Assembly (NCBI GenBank): GCA_963545485.1 | Contig: CAUUJG010000005.1 | Coordinates: 14,350 to 78,349, forward strand | Reading direction: 5' to 3' | DNA from: CAUTUX01 sp963545485 | Lineage (GTDB): Bacteria; Bacillota; Clostridia; Christensenellales; CAG-917 | DNA length: 64,000 nt | Part shown: piece after piece, positions 52,156-62,302 of the stretch | Layout of the letters: each line of letters starts with the position of its first letter | Position numbering within the stretch: position 1 is the first letter of the stretch | Notes under the pieces: generated by a model | Seen by the model: the letters and a program-made list of their open reading frames with translations, nothing else | Database searches by the model: none | Told to the model about the DNA's origin: nothing | Made by a program: the position numbers and the translations under genes

Positions 52156-53237
52156 TTACCTGCAATGGTTATTATTGTCACCGCCACCAAACTTGCACCA
52201 CCTAATGCAAAAACTATATACATACTCAGCATTGACTGTTTTTTTGTTCCTATATATGGAACATTATGAAGATCTTCAAGCTTACTGTCCAAATTTTTCC
52301 AGCCTTGCTTTGAAAAAAAACCTCCAAAAAACTCTATCAATCCTCTGCCAAAAGGTTTTCTAATTGTTTGAACCTTAAAAGGCATTTCACCTTTTTCTAT
52401 ATCATATTCCCCATCATTAAGGTATATAATCCGCTCAGCATATCCTTCTCTAGTTATATAATAAAAAGCATACATTAACATTAATAAAATTGGTAGTCCT
52501 ATAAGTATTGCTACGAAGTCAGTCGCATAAAGCCAGTTCCCAATTTTATCAAGATTTATTTTATCTTGTAAATATGAACTATATATAATTACTATAAGAT
52601 TATTCAAAAAATGCATTATTATTGTTGCAAATATTGAGCCAGATATTAACAGAACAATAGCTAAAACTATTCCAAAAATAAACTGATATACAGTTTGTAA
52701 AATATTCATATGAAATAATGAAAACAACAATGCCGAAAGCAATATTGCCTTTTTAGCACCCATTGTTTTAAATCCCGAAAATACTGCTCCTCTAAACAGA
52801 ATCTCTTCACCAAATGCCGGAATTATTGCAATGCAAAGTACAGATAAGAAAAAGTATCCAACACTCCCCGAGTATATCTGCGGTCCTATTATTTTTTGTC
52901 CGCCTACGGCTTGTGAAATAAGATTCATTATCTTTACAATCCAACCTTGTATTGGAAGAAAAGTTATTATACAAAATATAACTATAAGTGGAATTAACAA
53001 TAAACTTAACGGCTTTATCGGTTTTTTAAATTGTCCAACTTCAACAGTATCAACTTTAAAAAATGCACTACACCCAAAGAACACAACAATTAAAATTATT
53101 GAAACTGTATTCGCTAAAATTGCCGCAAGAATTGAAAAATTTAATCTTATTAATATTCTTTCAAGGATGGTTATGATTAACTGTGCGATTATATAATATA
53201 TAATTGCTACATTTACAGTTATATATTTATTTTTCAT
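52152..53237 (-). CDS. CPBP family intramembrane metalloprotease (first copy)
   Basis: 361 residues, about eight membrane segments. Motif 1 IPAFGEEILFRGAVFSG, motif 2 FSLFHMN, motif 3 IIMHFLNN. C-terminal soluble segment (~270-330) before a final helix. Overlaps walJ by 11 bp and its paralogue by 4 bp, so the pair is made together with the tRNA and rRNA enzymes of this operon. Target unknown. Confidence 0.88.
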   Translation of the reverse strand: MKNKYITVNVAIIYYIIAQLIITILERILIRLNFSILAAILANTVSIILIVVFFGCSAFFKVDTVEVGQFKKPIKPLSLLLIPLIVIFCIITFLPIQGWIVKIMNLISQAVGGQKIIGPQIYSGSVGYFFLSVLCIAIIPAFGEEILFRGAVFSGFKTMGAKKAILLSALLFSLFHMNILQTVYQFIFGIVLAIVLLISGSIFATIIMHFLNNLIVIIYSSYLQDKINLDKIGNWLYATDFVAILIGLPILLMLMYAFYYITREGYAERIIYLNDGEYDIEKGEMPFKVQTIRKPFGRGLIEFFGGFFSKQGWKNLDSKLEDLHNVPYIGTKKQSMLSMYIVFALGGASLVAVTIITIAGK

Positions 53238-53988
53238 ACCTTATAGTTCTCCCGCACCACATAGCAGAAAGTTCAACATCAAAATCTTTTAATTTTCCCC
53301 ATACAGTTTCAAGTGCCCTTCTCGGTTCATTATTATTTTCACTTAAATGTCCAAGTATGAATTTCTTTACTCCTCTTTCAGCAAGACGACTACAAACATG
53401 TGCAGCCTCATCATTGCTCATATGTCCTCCATCTCCCATTATTCTCATTTTTAATGACTGATCATAAGGTCCATATTTCAACATCTGCATATCGTAGTTG
53501 GATTCTATAAACACCTCATTACACACCCCAAGTGCATCGATTATACTTTCTGTTACTTTCCCTACATCAGTACATATACCAACTTTTGATTCGTGATCTG
53601 ATAAAACATAACCAAATGTCGGATATGCATCATGAATAACCGCAAAAGGTTTCACATATACATTCTCTATGTAAAATCCATCACAAAAACTATCTTTTAC
53701 CTCTATATGATTTTTTTCAATATCTTTGCATCTCAACTCACTAAAATGTTCTTTATCTATATATACTCGAGATTTATTTGCAACCAACTTTATGCCACTA
53801 AAATGATCACAGTGAGTATGAGTTATTAAAACTCCAATTACATCAGAAAATGTCTTACCAATTTTTTCTAACCCTTCTCTCACTCTCTTACATGAAATCC
53901 CTGCATCAACAATAACGATTCCATTATCTGCAATAACTAGGTGCGAATTCCCCTTGCTGCTACTTGCAATAGAATGAATTCTAAGCAC
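53227..53988 (-). CDS. walJ: MBL-fold metallohydrolase, WalJ/YycJ-like
   Basis: 253 residues. HSIASSSKGNSHLV at the start, the metal-binding THTHCDHFSG, VIHDAYPTFGYVL, and GHLSENNNEPRRALE are characteristic of the YycJ/WalJ group of metallo-beta-lactamase-fold exonuclease-like proteins. Implicated in coordinating division and replication in Bacillus/Streptococcus. Here, however, it is not beside walRK. Shares its start base with the glnS stop (TAATG-type). Confidence 0.9.
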   Translation of the reverse strand: MLRIHSIASSSKGNSHLVIADNGIVIVDAGISCKRVREGLEKIGKTFSDVIGVLITHTHCDHFSGIKLVANKSRVYIDKEHFSELRCKDIEKNHIEVKDSFCDGFYIENVYVKPFAVIHDAYPTFGYVLSDHESKVGICTDVGKVTESIIDALGVCNEVFIESNYDMQMLKYGPYDQSLKMRIMGDGGHMSNDEAAHVCSRLAERGVKKFILGHLSENNNEPRRALETVWGKLKDFDVELSAMWCGRTIRYEK

Positions 53989-55592
53989 TATTTGAATCCA
54001 TCCTTCAATGAAACTATACTGTTAAACTCTTTGTCATTTCTCTTAACATAGTATCCTTTTCTAATAAACTGGAATCTTTCTCCATGTTTTGCTGTTGATA
54101 AGAATGCCTCACCCTTTGCTTTAATTACCTTCAAAGAATCCTTATTGATCCTATCCATATAATCACCTTCAGCTTCATCGATGAGATAATCAAATTCATT
54201 TATAGTTAGATCTATTGCATTTTCTACACTTACCCAATGAATTGTGCCTTTTACTTTGATGTTCGCACCTTCTTCACCAGATTTTGTACCTTCCAATACC
54301 CTTACATGCACTTCAGATACTTCACCACTCTTATCTTCTTTATGAGAAACATACTCAATAACATATGCTCCTTTCAATCGTACCACACCATCCTTTTTTA
54401 ACCTGAAATATTTTGGTGGCGGATTTGTTGAAAAATCTTCTCTTTCAATATATATCTCTTTTGTTAATAATGATTTATGCTTCCCAGCATTTTCAATCTG
54501 TGGATTGTTATCTATTTCCATTTCCTCAGAGTTTTCCAAATTATCTATAACTACCTTCAATGGGTCCAATACCACCATCGCTCTAGTCGCTGTATTGTTA
54601 AGATTTTCTCTAACACAATGCTCAAGTAGCTTTATAGACACCTCACTATCTGCTTTTGCAACACCTATACGGTTACAAAAATCCTTAATTGCCTCCGGAG
54701 GATAACCTCTTTCTCTCAACCCAGATAATGTTGACATTCTTGGATCATTCCATCCCCAAACAATATGCTCGTCTACAAGTTTCTTCAAGAACCTTTTACT
54801 CATAACTGTATTTTCAAGATTTAACCTTGCGAACTCTATTTGTCTAGGTCTTTTTTCAAATCCGGTATTGGCAACAACCCAATCATATAGTGGACGATGA
54901 TTTTCAAACTCCAACGAACAAAGAGAGTGTGTAATCCCTTCAATTGCATCTTCTAATGGATGTGCAAAGTCATACATAGGATAAATAACCCACTTATCTC
55001 CAGTTCTATGATGTGTGCAGCGATTAATTCTATATATAACAGGATCCCGCATATTAATATTTGGAGAAGCCATATCTATCTTTGCTCTCAAAACTTTTTC
55101 TCCATCCCTATACTTTCCGTTTTTCATCTCATCAAACAGCTTGAGATTTTCCTCCACAGTACGATTCCTATATGGACTATTTGTGCCAGGAACTTCAAAT
55201 GTTCCTCTTGTTTCTTTTATTTCTTCCGCACTAAGATCACATACATATGCCTTGCCCGATTTGATCAACATACATGCACATTCATACATTTTGTCAAAAT
55301 AATCTGAAGCATACAATTCTCTATCCCACTTAAATCCCAACCAGCTTATATCCTCTTTTATTGAATTTACATACTCAACATCTTCCTTACTTGGATTTGT
55401 ATCATCAAATCTCAAGTTGCATTCTCCATGATACTTTTCCTTAACACCAAAATTTATACACAGTGCTTTTGCATGACCTATATGTAGATATCCATTTGGC
55501 TCCGGTGGAAATCTAGTTATGATTTTTTCGTGCTTATTTTCCTTTAATTCTTCATCTATTATATCTTCTATAAAGTTTCTTGTTTCTTCCAT
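53988..55592 (-). CDS. glnS: Glutamine--tRNA ligase
   Basis: 534 residues. Class I signatures: RFPPEPNGYLHIGHAKA (HIGH) and VMSKRFLKKL (KMSKS variant), LRFDDTNPSKED, and the GlnRS-type DFAHPLEDAIEGITHSLCSLEFENHRP block that separates it from GluRS. Two C-terminal beta-barrel anticodon domains follow. Charges tRNA-Gln, whose gene lies at 48158. First gene of the seven-gene overlapping operon. Confidence 0.95.
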   Translation of the reverse strand: MEETRNFIEDIIDEELKENKHEKIITRFPPEPNGYLHIGHAKALCINFGVKEKYHGECNLRFDDTNPSKEDVEYVNSIKEDISWLGFKWDRELYASDYFDKMYECACMLIKSGKAYVCDLSAEEIKETRGTFEVPGTNSPYRNRTVEENLKLFDEMKNGKYRDGEKVLRAKIDMASPNINMRDPVIYRINRCTHHRTGDKWVIYPMYDFAHPLEDAIEGITHSLCSLEFENHRPLYDWVVANTGFEKRPRQIEFARLNLENTVMSKRFLKKLVDEHIVWGWNDPRMSTLSGLRERGYPPEAIKDFCNRIGVAKADSEVSIKLLEHCVRENLNNTATRAMVVLDPLKVVIDNLENSEEMEIDNNPQIENAGKHKSLLTKEIYIEREDFSTNPPPKYFRLKKDGVVRLKGAYVIEYVSHKEDKSGEVSEVHVRVLEGTKSGEEGANIKVKGTIHWVSVENAIDLTINEFDYLIDEAEGDYMDRINKDSLKVIKAKGEAFLSTAKHGERFQFIRKGYYVKRNDKEFNSIVSLKDGFK

Positions 55593-55641
55593 AAATATAT
55601 CCCGTAACTCCGATAAATTATATTATATATAATATAGTCTA

Positions 55642-56376
55642 TCAAGAAAGGTACTTGACTGAAACTAAACATAGCCCCTTCGCCGGCACTGTCTTCCCTG
55701 CCATGTCTCTATCCATACTATTCAATATCTCTTGCACATATTCAGGTTTCTCTTTTTCATACCCTATATCCAATAATGTGCCCACTATTATCCTAACCAT
55801 ATTATATAAAAATCCGTTCCCTCTGATTTCAAAAATTATTTCTTCTCCATCAACAATATCGATGCTATATACTGTTCGTACTGTTCTTTCAACTTCACTT
55901 CCGGATGCCATAAAACATCTAAAGTCATGTTCCCCAACAATATATTTTGCAGCTTTTCTCATAAGATATACATCTGGTTTTTTATTCAATCTTAAACTAA
56001 ATTCATCAAAAACTGGTATCATCTGTCTGCTATAATATGTCCTATATCTATATGTTTTTTCTTTCGCATCAAATCGTGCATGAAAATTATCCGATACGCA
56101 CTCACAGTCAAGCATCTGTATTTCGCTGCCCAATTCCTTATTAACGATAAACGGGATCCTATCTGCCTCAATCTCTGTGTCTAAATCAAAGTGTATAACT
56201 TGCCCAATAGCATGTACACCAGCATCAGTTCTTCCACTTGCCACAACAGAAACATCCTGTTTAAATACTCTACTTATACATTCCTGCATTGTGGACTGTG
56301 CTGTAACGGCATTGTTCTGAATTTGCCATCCTGCAAAATTTGTTCCTTTATATGCAACCGTAGCCTTATATCTCAT
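55642..56376 (-). CDS. truA: tRNA pseudouridine(38-40) synthase
   Basis: About 244 residues. KGTNFAGWQIQ, the catalytic SGRTDAGVHA (Asp), FDAKEKTYRYR and GNGFLYNMVRI are the TruA motifs. Start set at 56376, where ATG overlaps the ecfT stop (ATGA). Follows the ECF transporter genes, the standard Firmicutes order. Confidence 0.95.
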   Translation of the reverse strand: MRYKATVAYKGTNFAGWQIQNNAVTAQSTMQECISRVFKQDVSVVASGRTDAGVHAIGQVIHFDLDTEIEADRIPFIVNKELGSEIQMLDCECVSDNFHARFDAKEKTYRYRTYYSRQMIPVFDEFSLRLNKKPDVYLMRKAAKYIVGEHDFRCFMASGSEVERTVRTVYSIDIVDGEEIIFEIRGNGFLYNMVRIIVGTLLDIGYEKEKPEYVQEILNSMDRDMAGKTVPAKGLCLVSVKYLS

Positions 56377-57230
56377 TTTATTAATAACCCCTTTATTCCC
56401 ATCTTTATATCTATATATCCTTTTAGATGCCATCTATCAACACACACAAAAACACAGAATCCTATAATTAGAATTGTTGTAATGACATCTAATACTTTAA
56501 CTTTACTCTTATGGAGCCTAACCGTTTTTTTGCTAGCTCCATAGCATCGGGCATCCATTGCAAATGCAAGCTCGTCAGCTCGTTTAAAAGAACTAACAAA
56601 TAAAGGAATTAATATCGGAATAAATGCCTTTATTCTTTTAAAAATACTCCCCGTATCAAAAGATGCTCCTCTTGATTTCTGTGCATTAATAATCGTATTC
56701 ACTTCTTCAAAAATCGTTGGAATAAACCTCAATGCTATACTAATGATCATTGCAAGATCCCTAACTGGAACTTTAAATACTTTTAGCGGTTTCAATAAAC
56801 CTTCAATTCCATTAGCCACTTCAACCGGTGTTGTTGTAAGAGAAAATAATGAAGCCCCAGTAATTGCAAGAACAAGTTTTAACAATATTTTAATTGCCAT
56901 ATCAACGCCTTCTGCCGTTATTTTAACTTTTGGACTGATAGTAGCCAATACATGTGTTCCACCAGTATAAAAAAATAAATTCAAAACAGATGTAAGAATA
57001 ATTAAAAATAAAATTCCTCTAAGCGATTTCAAGACTGATAATATCGGCAATTTAGCAATCAAGATTGTTGCCATAATTATGATGAATGCGAGCATGAATG
57101 AAAAATATGTATCTATGAGAAAGATACTCACAACGAGGATGAAATTCATTATTATCTTCGCCCGTGCATCCAACTTATGAATAATAGAATTGCTAGGATA
57201 ATACTGCCCAAAACTAATGTCCTTAAACAC
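56373..57230 (-). CDS. ecfT: ECF transporter transmembrane protein EcfT
   Basis: 285 residues, five to six membrane segments. FGQYYPSNSIIHKLDARAKI is the EcfT N-terminal signature. INAQKSRGAS (the A-R-G coupling motif) and FAMDARCYG follow near 190 and 225. Couples the ATPases to vitamin-binding S components, none of which is encoded here. Overlaps ecfA2 by 8 bp. Confidence 0.95.
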   Translation of the reverse strand: MFKDISFGQYYPSNSIIHKLDARAKIIMNFILVVSIFLIDTYFSFMLAFIIIMATILIAKLPILSVLKSLRGILFLIILTSVLNLFFYTGGTHVLATISPKVKITAEGVDMAIKILLKLVLAITGASLFSLTTTPVEVANGIEGLLKPLKVFKVPVRDLAMIISIALRFIPTIFEEVNTIINAQKSRGASFDTGSIFKRIKAFIPILIPLFVSSFKRADELAFAMDARCYGASKKTVRLHKSKVKVLDVITTILIIGFCVFVCVDRWHLKGYIDIKMGIKGLLIK

Positions 57231-58083
57231 CGGTATACCTCAAAATTTCTTCTTCAAGTTCTTTCATTGTGAGAACATCATTTTTTATATTTATTCCTCT
57301 TGATATCAATTTATTCGCTATTTTTCTAGCACTTGGCAGATCTAGGTGTAACCCCTTTATTAATTTTTCATCACTAAATGCTTCTCTCACCGGTTTATCA
57401 ATAACAATTTCACCCTTACTTAATACCAACACTCTGCTAGCAATTTCTGCAATATCATCCATATCATGTGAGACTATAACTATAGTTGGCGACACTTCAT
57501 TATGCAATCGCATAATGAGTTTTTTAAGTTCATTTTTCCCTATCGGATCAAGCCCTGCCATAGGTTCATCGAGAATAAGAATCTTCGGTTGCATAACAAT
57601 AATTCCAGCTAATGCGACTTTTCTTTTTTCTCCACCCGAAAGCTGAAACGGGTTTCTCATATTAAACGACTCATCTAAATCCAGCATTCTCATAGCCCTA
57701 TATACAAGCCCCGGGATCTCTTCTTTAGTTACTCCCAGATTCTTAGGTCCATATGATATATCTTTCTCAACGGTATCTTCAAATAGCTGATGCTCTGGAT
57801 ATTGGAAACACACTCCCACTGTCTTTCTAATCTCTTTAAAATTCTTTTTAATACTTGCATCAAGTCCACAAATTTCAACTTTTGACTTTTTTTTATTCTG
57901 AACTTTAATCAAAGCATTAAGATGCTGTATAAGGGTACTTTTCCCCGATCCGGTCTCTCCTATTATCCCAACTATCTCCCCTTCATTTATTTCCAAATTA
58001 ATGTCCTTCAGTGCATCAGTCTGGTATGGAGTTTTCTTAGAGTATGTAAAAGATAAGTTCTCTATTTTAATAACCGGTTGCAC
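57223..58083 (-). CDS. ecfA2: ECF transporter ATPase EcfA2
   Basis: 286 residues. Walker A GETGSGKST, Q-loop FQYPEHQLFE, signature LSGGEKRKVALAG, Walker B ILILDEPMAGLDP. The FQYPEHQLFE form and operon position (second) mark the EcfA2 type. Overlaps ecfA1 by 22 bp. Confidence 0.93.
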   Translation of the reverse strand: MQPVIKIENLSFTYSKKTPYQTDALKDINLEINEGEIVGIIGETGSGKSTLIQHLNALIKVQNKKKSKVEICGLDASIKKNFKEIRKTVGVCFQYPEHQLFEDTVEKDISYGPKNLGVTKEEIPGLVYRAMRMLDLDESFNMRNPFQLSGGEKRKVALAGIIVMQPKILILDEPMAGLDPIGKNELKKLIMRLHNEVSPTIVIVSHDMDDIAEIASRVLVLSKGEIVIDKPVREAFSDEKLIKGLHLDLPSARKIANKLISRGINIKNDVLTMKELEEEILRYTGV

Positions 58084-58898
58084 AATGCCTCCACTAATTC
58101 ATCATCCTTTAGTACTATAATATCTTCTGCTATAACTCCTTTATCTCTAAGGCTATTTGCAAGCAATGTTACATCAGGTAAAACCAAATTATTTTTTTCA
58201 ACCTCATCACTCTTAAACAATTCTTTTGGTGTCCCCATAAACTTTAATCTTCCTTTATTCAATACAATCACCTTATCTGCATCTACAACTTCTTCCATAC
58301 TATGAGTTATATGAATAATTGTAATCCCTTCCTGCTTAAGTGCGTGTATAATCTCTAAAATATCTCTTTTACCTCTTGGATCTAACATTGATGTCGATTC
58401 ATCAAAGATAATCACACTAGGTTTCATAGCAAGTACTCCCGCTATAGCGACTCTTTGTTTTTGCCCACCAGAAAGTTTTGACACAACTCTATATCTATTT
58501 TCAATCATACCAGTTTTTTCAAGTGCCCAATCAACCCTTTCAACCATTTTATCTCTCACTATACCAAGATTTTCTGGACCAAAAGCAACATCATCTTCAA
58601 CAATTGTAGCAACAATCTGGTTATCAGGATTTTGAAAAACTATCCCAACCTTCTTCCTTATTTCATATGCTTTACTTTTCTGTCTAGTATTTATTCCATC
58701 GACATTAATATCTCCTTCTGCTGGGAATATAAGCCCATTTAATAATTTTGCCAATGTTGATTTTCCAGAACCGTTTGAACCTATCAACGCTACATGGTCT
58801 CCTCTGGAAATTGTAAAAGAAATGCCTTTAAGTGCACATAAACTTAAATTTCCGCTTATATCATATACAAAGCTCATATCCTTAACAGAAATTTGCAT
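58062..58898 (-). CDS. ecfA1: ECF transporter ATPase EcfA1
   Basis: 278 residues from ATG 58898. Walker A GSNGSGKST, Q-loop FQNPDNQIVA, signature LSGGQKQRVAIAG, Walker B VIIFDESTSMLDP. The ATG has no Shine-Dalgarno site; a TATAAT lies only 9 bp before it (minus strand, 58912-58907), so the mRNA may be leaderless or start with the alternative TTG at 58922. First gene of the ecfA1-ecfA2-ecfT-truA operon. Confidence 0.92.
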   Translation of the reverse strand: MQISVKDMSFVYDISGNLSLCALKGISFTISRGDHVALIGSNGSGKSTLAKLLNGLIFPAEGDINVDGINTRQKSKAYEIRKKVGIVFQNPDNQIVATIVEDDVAFGPENLGIVRDKMVERVDWALEKTGMIENRYRVVSKLSGGQKQRVAIAGVLAMKPSVIIFDESTSMLDPRGKRDILEIIHALKQEGITIIHITHSMEEVVDADKVIVLNKGRLKFMGTPKELFKSDEVEKNNLVLPDVTLLANSLRDKGVIAEDIIVLKDDELVEALCNRLLK

Positions 58899-58957
58899 AT
58901 CGCAATTATAACACAAGGACAATTCAACGACTATCAGACAGGTTTCTATTTTCTTTC

Positions 58958-58986
58958 TTGAAAATCCTATTTTTTTATGTTAAATT
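58958..58986 (+). promoter_or_regulatory. Candidate promoter of tRNA-Leu
   Basis: TTGAAA at 58958-58963, 17-bp spacer, TAAATT at 58981-58986, 9 bp before the tRNA. Inferred. Confidence 0.45.
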
Positions 58987-58995
58987 ATTGACATT

Positions 58996-59078
58996 GCTCG
59001 AATGGCGAAATTGGCAAACGCATACGACTCAAAATCGTACGGGAAACCTTATCGGTTCAAGTCCGATTTCGAGCACCA
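58996..59078 (+). tRNA. tRNA-Leu (anticodon CAA)
   Basis: Acceptor GCTCGAA/TTCGAGC, discriminator A, encoded CCA at 59076-59078. Anticodon loop CTCAAAA gives CAA (codon UUG). Extra-long variable arm and D-loop with GG support Leu. Confidence 0.93.
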
Positions 59079-59081
59079 ATT

Positions 59082-59109
59082 AAAAAAGGACGATTGTTCG
59101 TCCTTTTTT
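59082..59109 (+). terminator. Rho-independent terminator of tRNA-Leu
   Basis: GGACGA-ttgt-TCGTCC followed by TTTTTT, with matching A-run before; 10 bp after the tRNA CCA. Confidence 0.92.
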
Positions 59110-59169
59110 GTTATCACAAATAATATTATCTAAAATCAATTGTTTTTCACTTTTCATAAACCAACATCA

Positions 59170-60288
59170 TTATTTTAAATTTTCAGGATTCAAACATTCC
59201 AATTCTTTAATAACGAAACGACCATCTTTCCTAATAAGCACATCATCAAAATAAATTTCACCACCACCGAACTCTGGTGTTTGAATTAACACCAAATCCC
59301 AGTGCACTGCACTTACATTTCCATTATAGGCATCATCATAACAAGCCCCTGGTGTGAAATGAATTGACCCTAATATTTTTTCATCAAATAAAATATCCCC
59401 TATTGCTTGCGTAACATATGGATTAACTCCTATAGCAAATTCTCCCACATATCTAGCACCTTCGTCTGTATCAAAAATTGCTGTTGCCTTTTTTGTATCA
59501 TTTGCTTTAATATCAACTATTTTTCCATCTTTAAATGTCAACGAAATGTTCTCAAATCTAAATCCATTTTCTATTGAAGGAGCATTGTATGAAATTCGTC
59601 CATTAACACTGTTTTTAACTGGGGCTGTATATACTTCTCCATCTGGTATATTACACCTTCCAGCACATTTAATTGCTCCTATATTCTTAATTGAGAATGT
59701 AAGGTCTGTGTCTTTTGCAACTAAACGAACCTTATCCGTTTTGTTCATAAGCTTAACTAATGGCACCATAGCCTTTTCCATTTTCTTATAATCAACGCAG
59801 CAGACATCAAAAAAGTAATCTTCAAATTTTTCAGTACTCATCCCAGCAAGCTGGCTCATACCTTCTGTAGGATATCTCAATATTACCCATTTTGTTTTTT
59901 TTACTCTTATATTGTGATGTACCTTTATAGCATACAGTTTGTCATACATCTGCATATTTTCTTCTTTAATATCAGATAATTCATATGAATTATTACCACC
60001 TCGGATCCCTATGTAACAATCCATTTTGTTCATAAACTCAGCATCACGCTCAGCCATAAGATTGAGCTGTTCTTCTGTTATGTTTTTAAGTAGCTCTCTC
60101 TTTATTCTTTTGTCTTCATACATAACAAAAGGTATTCCACCACCTTTGTAAACTTCTCTAATCAAATATCCTACAAACTGATAATCACATCCCGAAGCTT
60201 CAATCAATACCTTTTCACCTTTTTTTAAGTCTATTGAATAATTAACCAAATTATAAGCTAATAGCTCCTGTCTCTTATCTCCTAACAT
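59170..60288 (-). CDS. M29 family aminopeptidase
   Basis: 372 residues. LLAYNLVNYSIDLKKGEKVLI opening and the metal-binding blocks (GEFAIGVNPYV with Glu, GSIHFTPGACYDDAYNGN with His, VHWDLVLIQ with His-Trp-Asp) are the M29 (thermophilic aminopeptidase) pattern. Releases N-terminal residues in the cytoplasm. Last core gene before the CRISPR/ABC-3C region; the repeat copy lies 86 bp upstream of its start. Confidence 0.92.
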   Translation of the reverse strand: MLGDKRQELLAYNLVNYSIDLKKGEKVLIEASGCDYQFVGYLIREVYKGGGIPFVMYEDKRIKRELLKNITEEQLNLMAERDAEFMNKMDCYIGIRGGNNSYELSDIKEENMQMYDKLYAIKVHHNIRVKKTKWVILRYPTEGMSQLAGMSTEKFEDYFFDVCCVDYKKMEKAMVPLVKLMNKTDKVRLVAKDTDLTFSIKNIGAIKCAGRCNIPDGEVYTAPVKNSVNGRISYNAPSIENGFRFENISLTFKDGKIVDIKANDTKKATAIFDTDEGARYVGEFAIGVNPYVTQAIGDILFDEKILGSIHFTPGACYDDAYNGNVSAVHWDLVLIQTPEFGGGEIYFDDVLIRKDGRFVIKELECLNPENLK

Positions 60289-60373
60289 TTTTTCGCCTCC
60301 AGAAAGTTAAGAGAATTATACTCTTTATAGATAATTAAATCCACAAATATTTTACATCAAAATTAGAAAATAA

Positions 60374-60409
60374 ACCTCATACCTATTCTAAATTACACTA
60401 CTCTCAAAC
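60374..60409 (-). repeat. Isolated CRISPR repeat (degenerate terminal type)
   Basis: Identical over its last 33 bases to the array-terminal repeat at 63750-63785, including both positions (T at 4, A at 12) that differ from the consensus repeat. 3.3 kb away from the array, in the same orientation, with no spacer-sized neighbour. The remaining sequence of 60289-60571 is AT-rich; a hairpin AAGCACATA...TATGTGTTTGCTT near 60462-60486 may end the ABC-3C transcript. Confidence 0.92.
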
Positions 60410-60571
60410 TTAATTACCAATATTATTTTTATTGACATATCCTCCTCCTTGATTTAATAAGCACATATTTTATGTGTTTGCTTAATCTTACGAAAGGACA
60501 TGACCAACGTCAATAGATAATTTGAATTTTATGTGCCTACTTAAAAATAGATGATCGCCAACTACTTTATC

Positions 60572-62302
60572 TTACTTATTTATATTACTTTCGATTCTAA
60601 ATAGTTTATCCTCTTGAGATAGTTCTACGACCACATTTGAATTTTTCAATAATTCTGTAGGCGTTTTATCTTTTAAAATTGATATTACAAGTTGCACATC
60701 ATTTTTATTTACATACTCTGCAATATTTGTTAATTGGTTATCGTGCATGAGTTCTTTTTTATCATTCAGCAAAAAGTGTAAACAAGGTATTTTTTCTTCA
60801 TCAGCAAATTTTGAATATGCTAAATCAAAACATATTATTTCGCCCTGTTTCTGTCCCGAACTCATATTTAAATTAAACGAACTGAAATCGTACATATTTC
60901 TATCTTCTTTTGACTTATAAATTTTATTACATTTAAGTGCAAAACGATTCCCATACAAACTGTTTGATATTGTAGCAAAATATTTATTAAACTTTTCTAC
61001 TTGTTTTAGTACCTCTTTTTCTTTTTCATCTGAGTATAAAACCGAATCTATTTTTTCTAACTGTGCTTGAGCATCGATTATTTCTGTCTCTATATTAGTT
61101 ATTAGTTTTATTGCTTCTTTAAATCTTCCTTTATCATAGTATTTGCTCTCTAATTTTCTTAATAACTCATTTAAGCCTTGCACTGTTACATTGCTCTTAA
61201 TTTTCTGTGATAACTTGAGTTTTTGCTTTGCTAATTCCTCTATCTCCGACTCTTCTCTGTTGCACTTATCAATTAATTCAGGCAACTCTTCGCTAATAAA
61301 TCTTATTTTTTCTTGAATCATTGCATTATGATAATCTACTAATTCCTCAAATGTTTTATGTACTTCTCCTAAGTTGTTTTTACATATTGCATATAACTCT
61401 CTCATTTCTCTTATATTTACTTTTGATACGTTCTTCTTTAAATGTTCAACACTTTCGTTTATAAGCGATAGTCTTATTTGATATCCGTTTAATATCTCGC
61501 TCCTTTTACTTATGTTACTTTGTATTTGATTTATTTGATCTAATATTTCTTTAAGTTGTTCATCGTCTAGTACTAGTTTTTCTTTCTTATGCAACTCCTC
61601 AATTTCTTCTTCTGCAGCTTCAAGTGCGATTTCATAACTTTTCTTATCCCATCTATATTCTAGTCTACCTTTTTCCGCTTTTAGTTGTTTTATCTTTATT
61701 ATCAAGTCCTCTCGCTTCTTTGCGTCTATACTTAGACACCCCAACAAAAATAAATATAAATGTTCATACACTACATCTGTTGTATACTGGTCCAGCGTCT
61801 TTAGCGTCTTGCTTATACTGCCTTCTTTATATCTAATATTGTGAGATATAATTTGCTTAAATGTTGGTTTTTCTAGTTGTATAGTTGGAAATACCTCTCT
61901 AGATAACTCTTGTACAAAATCTTGTTTATCAATCTCCCTTCCATTTATTTTTGCCTTTTCTCTCTTTTCGTAAAAACCTCTTTCTATCTCGATTCTCTTT
62001 GATTTTGAATCGCCTATATCTTCAATCAATGTCAATTTAATTCTTACATTATTGCTTTTGAGATACTCCTCAACTTCAACATATTTTTCTTTCTTGTTTT
62101 CTTCGTCCTTATAAATTCCGCCTTCTTCTCCACCTAGGCAATAGTATATTAACTTTAATGTCGTGGTCTTCCCTACATTGTTACCTGTCTTTTTTTTATC
62201 ATCACTAGGGGTATCATCAATTATTAGATTCATTCCTTTTTTGAATTCTAAAGTTCTGATTATCCCTTTATTACTATCAATTACTAGTCTTTCTATATAC
62301 AT
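60572..62302 (-). CDS. ABC-3C system ATPase (DUF2326-type, SMC-like)
   Basis: 576 residues from the ATG at 62302, where AGGTGGAG lies upstream; the longer frame to 62356 would overlap the middle gene more. Walker A GNNVGKTT at 40-47, a long coiled-coil middle (~200-430), and a C-terminal lobe with signature SSGQKQGEIICFDLAYS and a modified Walker B region (CLHFLLNDKKELMHDNQL). This matches the DUF2326 ATPases of ABC three-component conflict systems. Overlaps the middle component by 10 bp. Probably senses invading nucleic acid and drives the effector. Confidence 0.85.
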   Translation of the reverse strand: MYIERLVIDSNKGIIRTLEFKKGMNLIIDDTPSDDKKKTGNNVGKTTTLKLIYYCLGGEEGGIYKDEENKKEKYVEVEEYLKSNNVRIKLTLIEDIGDSKSKRIEIERGFYEKREKAKINGREIDKQDFVQELSREVFPTIQLEKPTFKQIISHNIRYKEGSISKTLKTLDQYTTDVVYEHLYLFLLGCLSIDAKKREDLIIKIKQLKAEKGRLEYRWDKKSYEIALEAAEEEIEELHKKEKLVLDDEQLKEILDQINQIQSNISKRSEILNGYQIRLSLINESVEHLKKNVSKVNIREMRELYAICKNNLGEVHKTFEELVDYHNAMIQEKIRFISEELPELIDKCNREESEIEELAKQKLKLSQKIKSNVTVQGLNELLRKLESKYYDKGRFKEAIKLITNIETEIIDAQAQLEKIDSVLYSDEKEKEVLKQVEKFNKYFATISNSLYGNRFALKCNKIYKSKEDRNMYDFSSFNLNMSSGQKQGEIICFDLAYSKFADEEKIPCLHFLLNDKKELMHDNQLTNIAEYVNKNDVQLVISILKDKTPTELLKNSNVVVELSQEDKLFRIESNINK

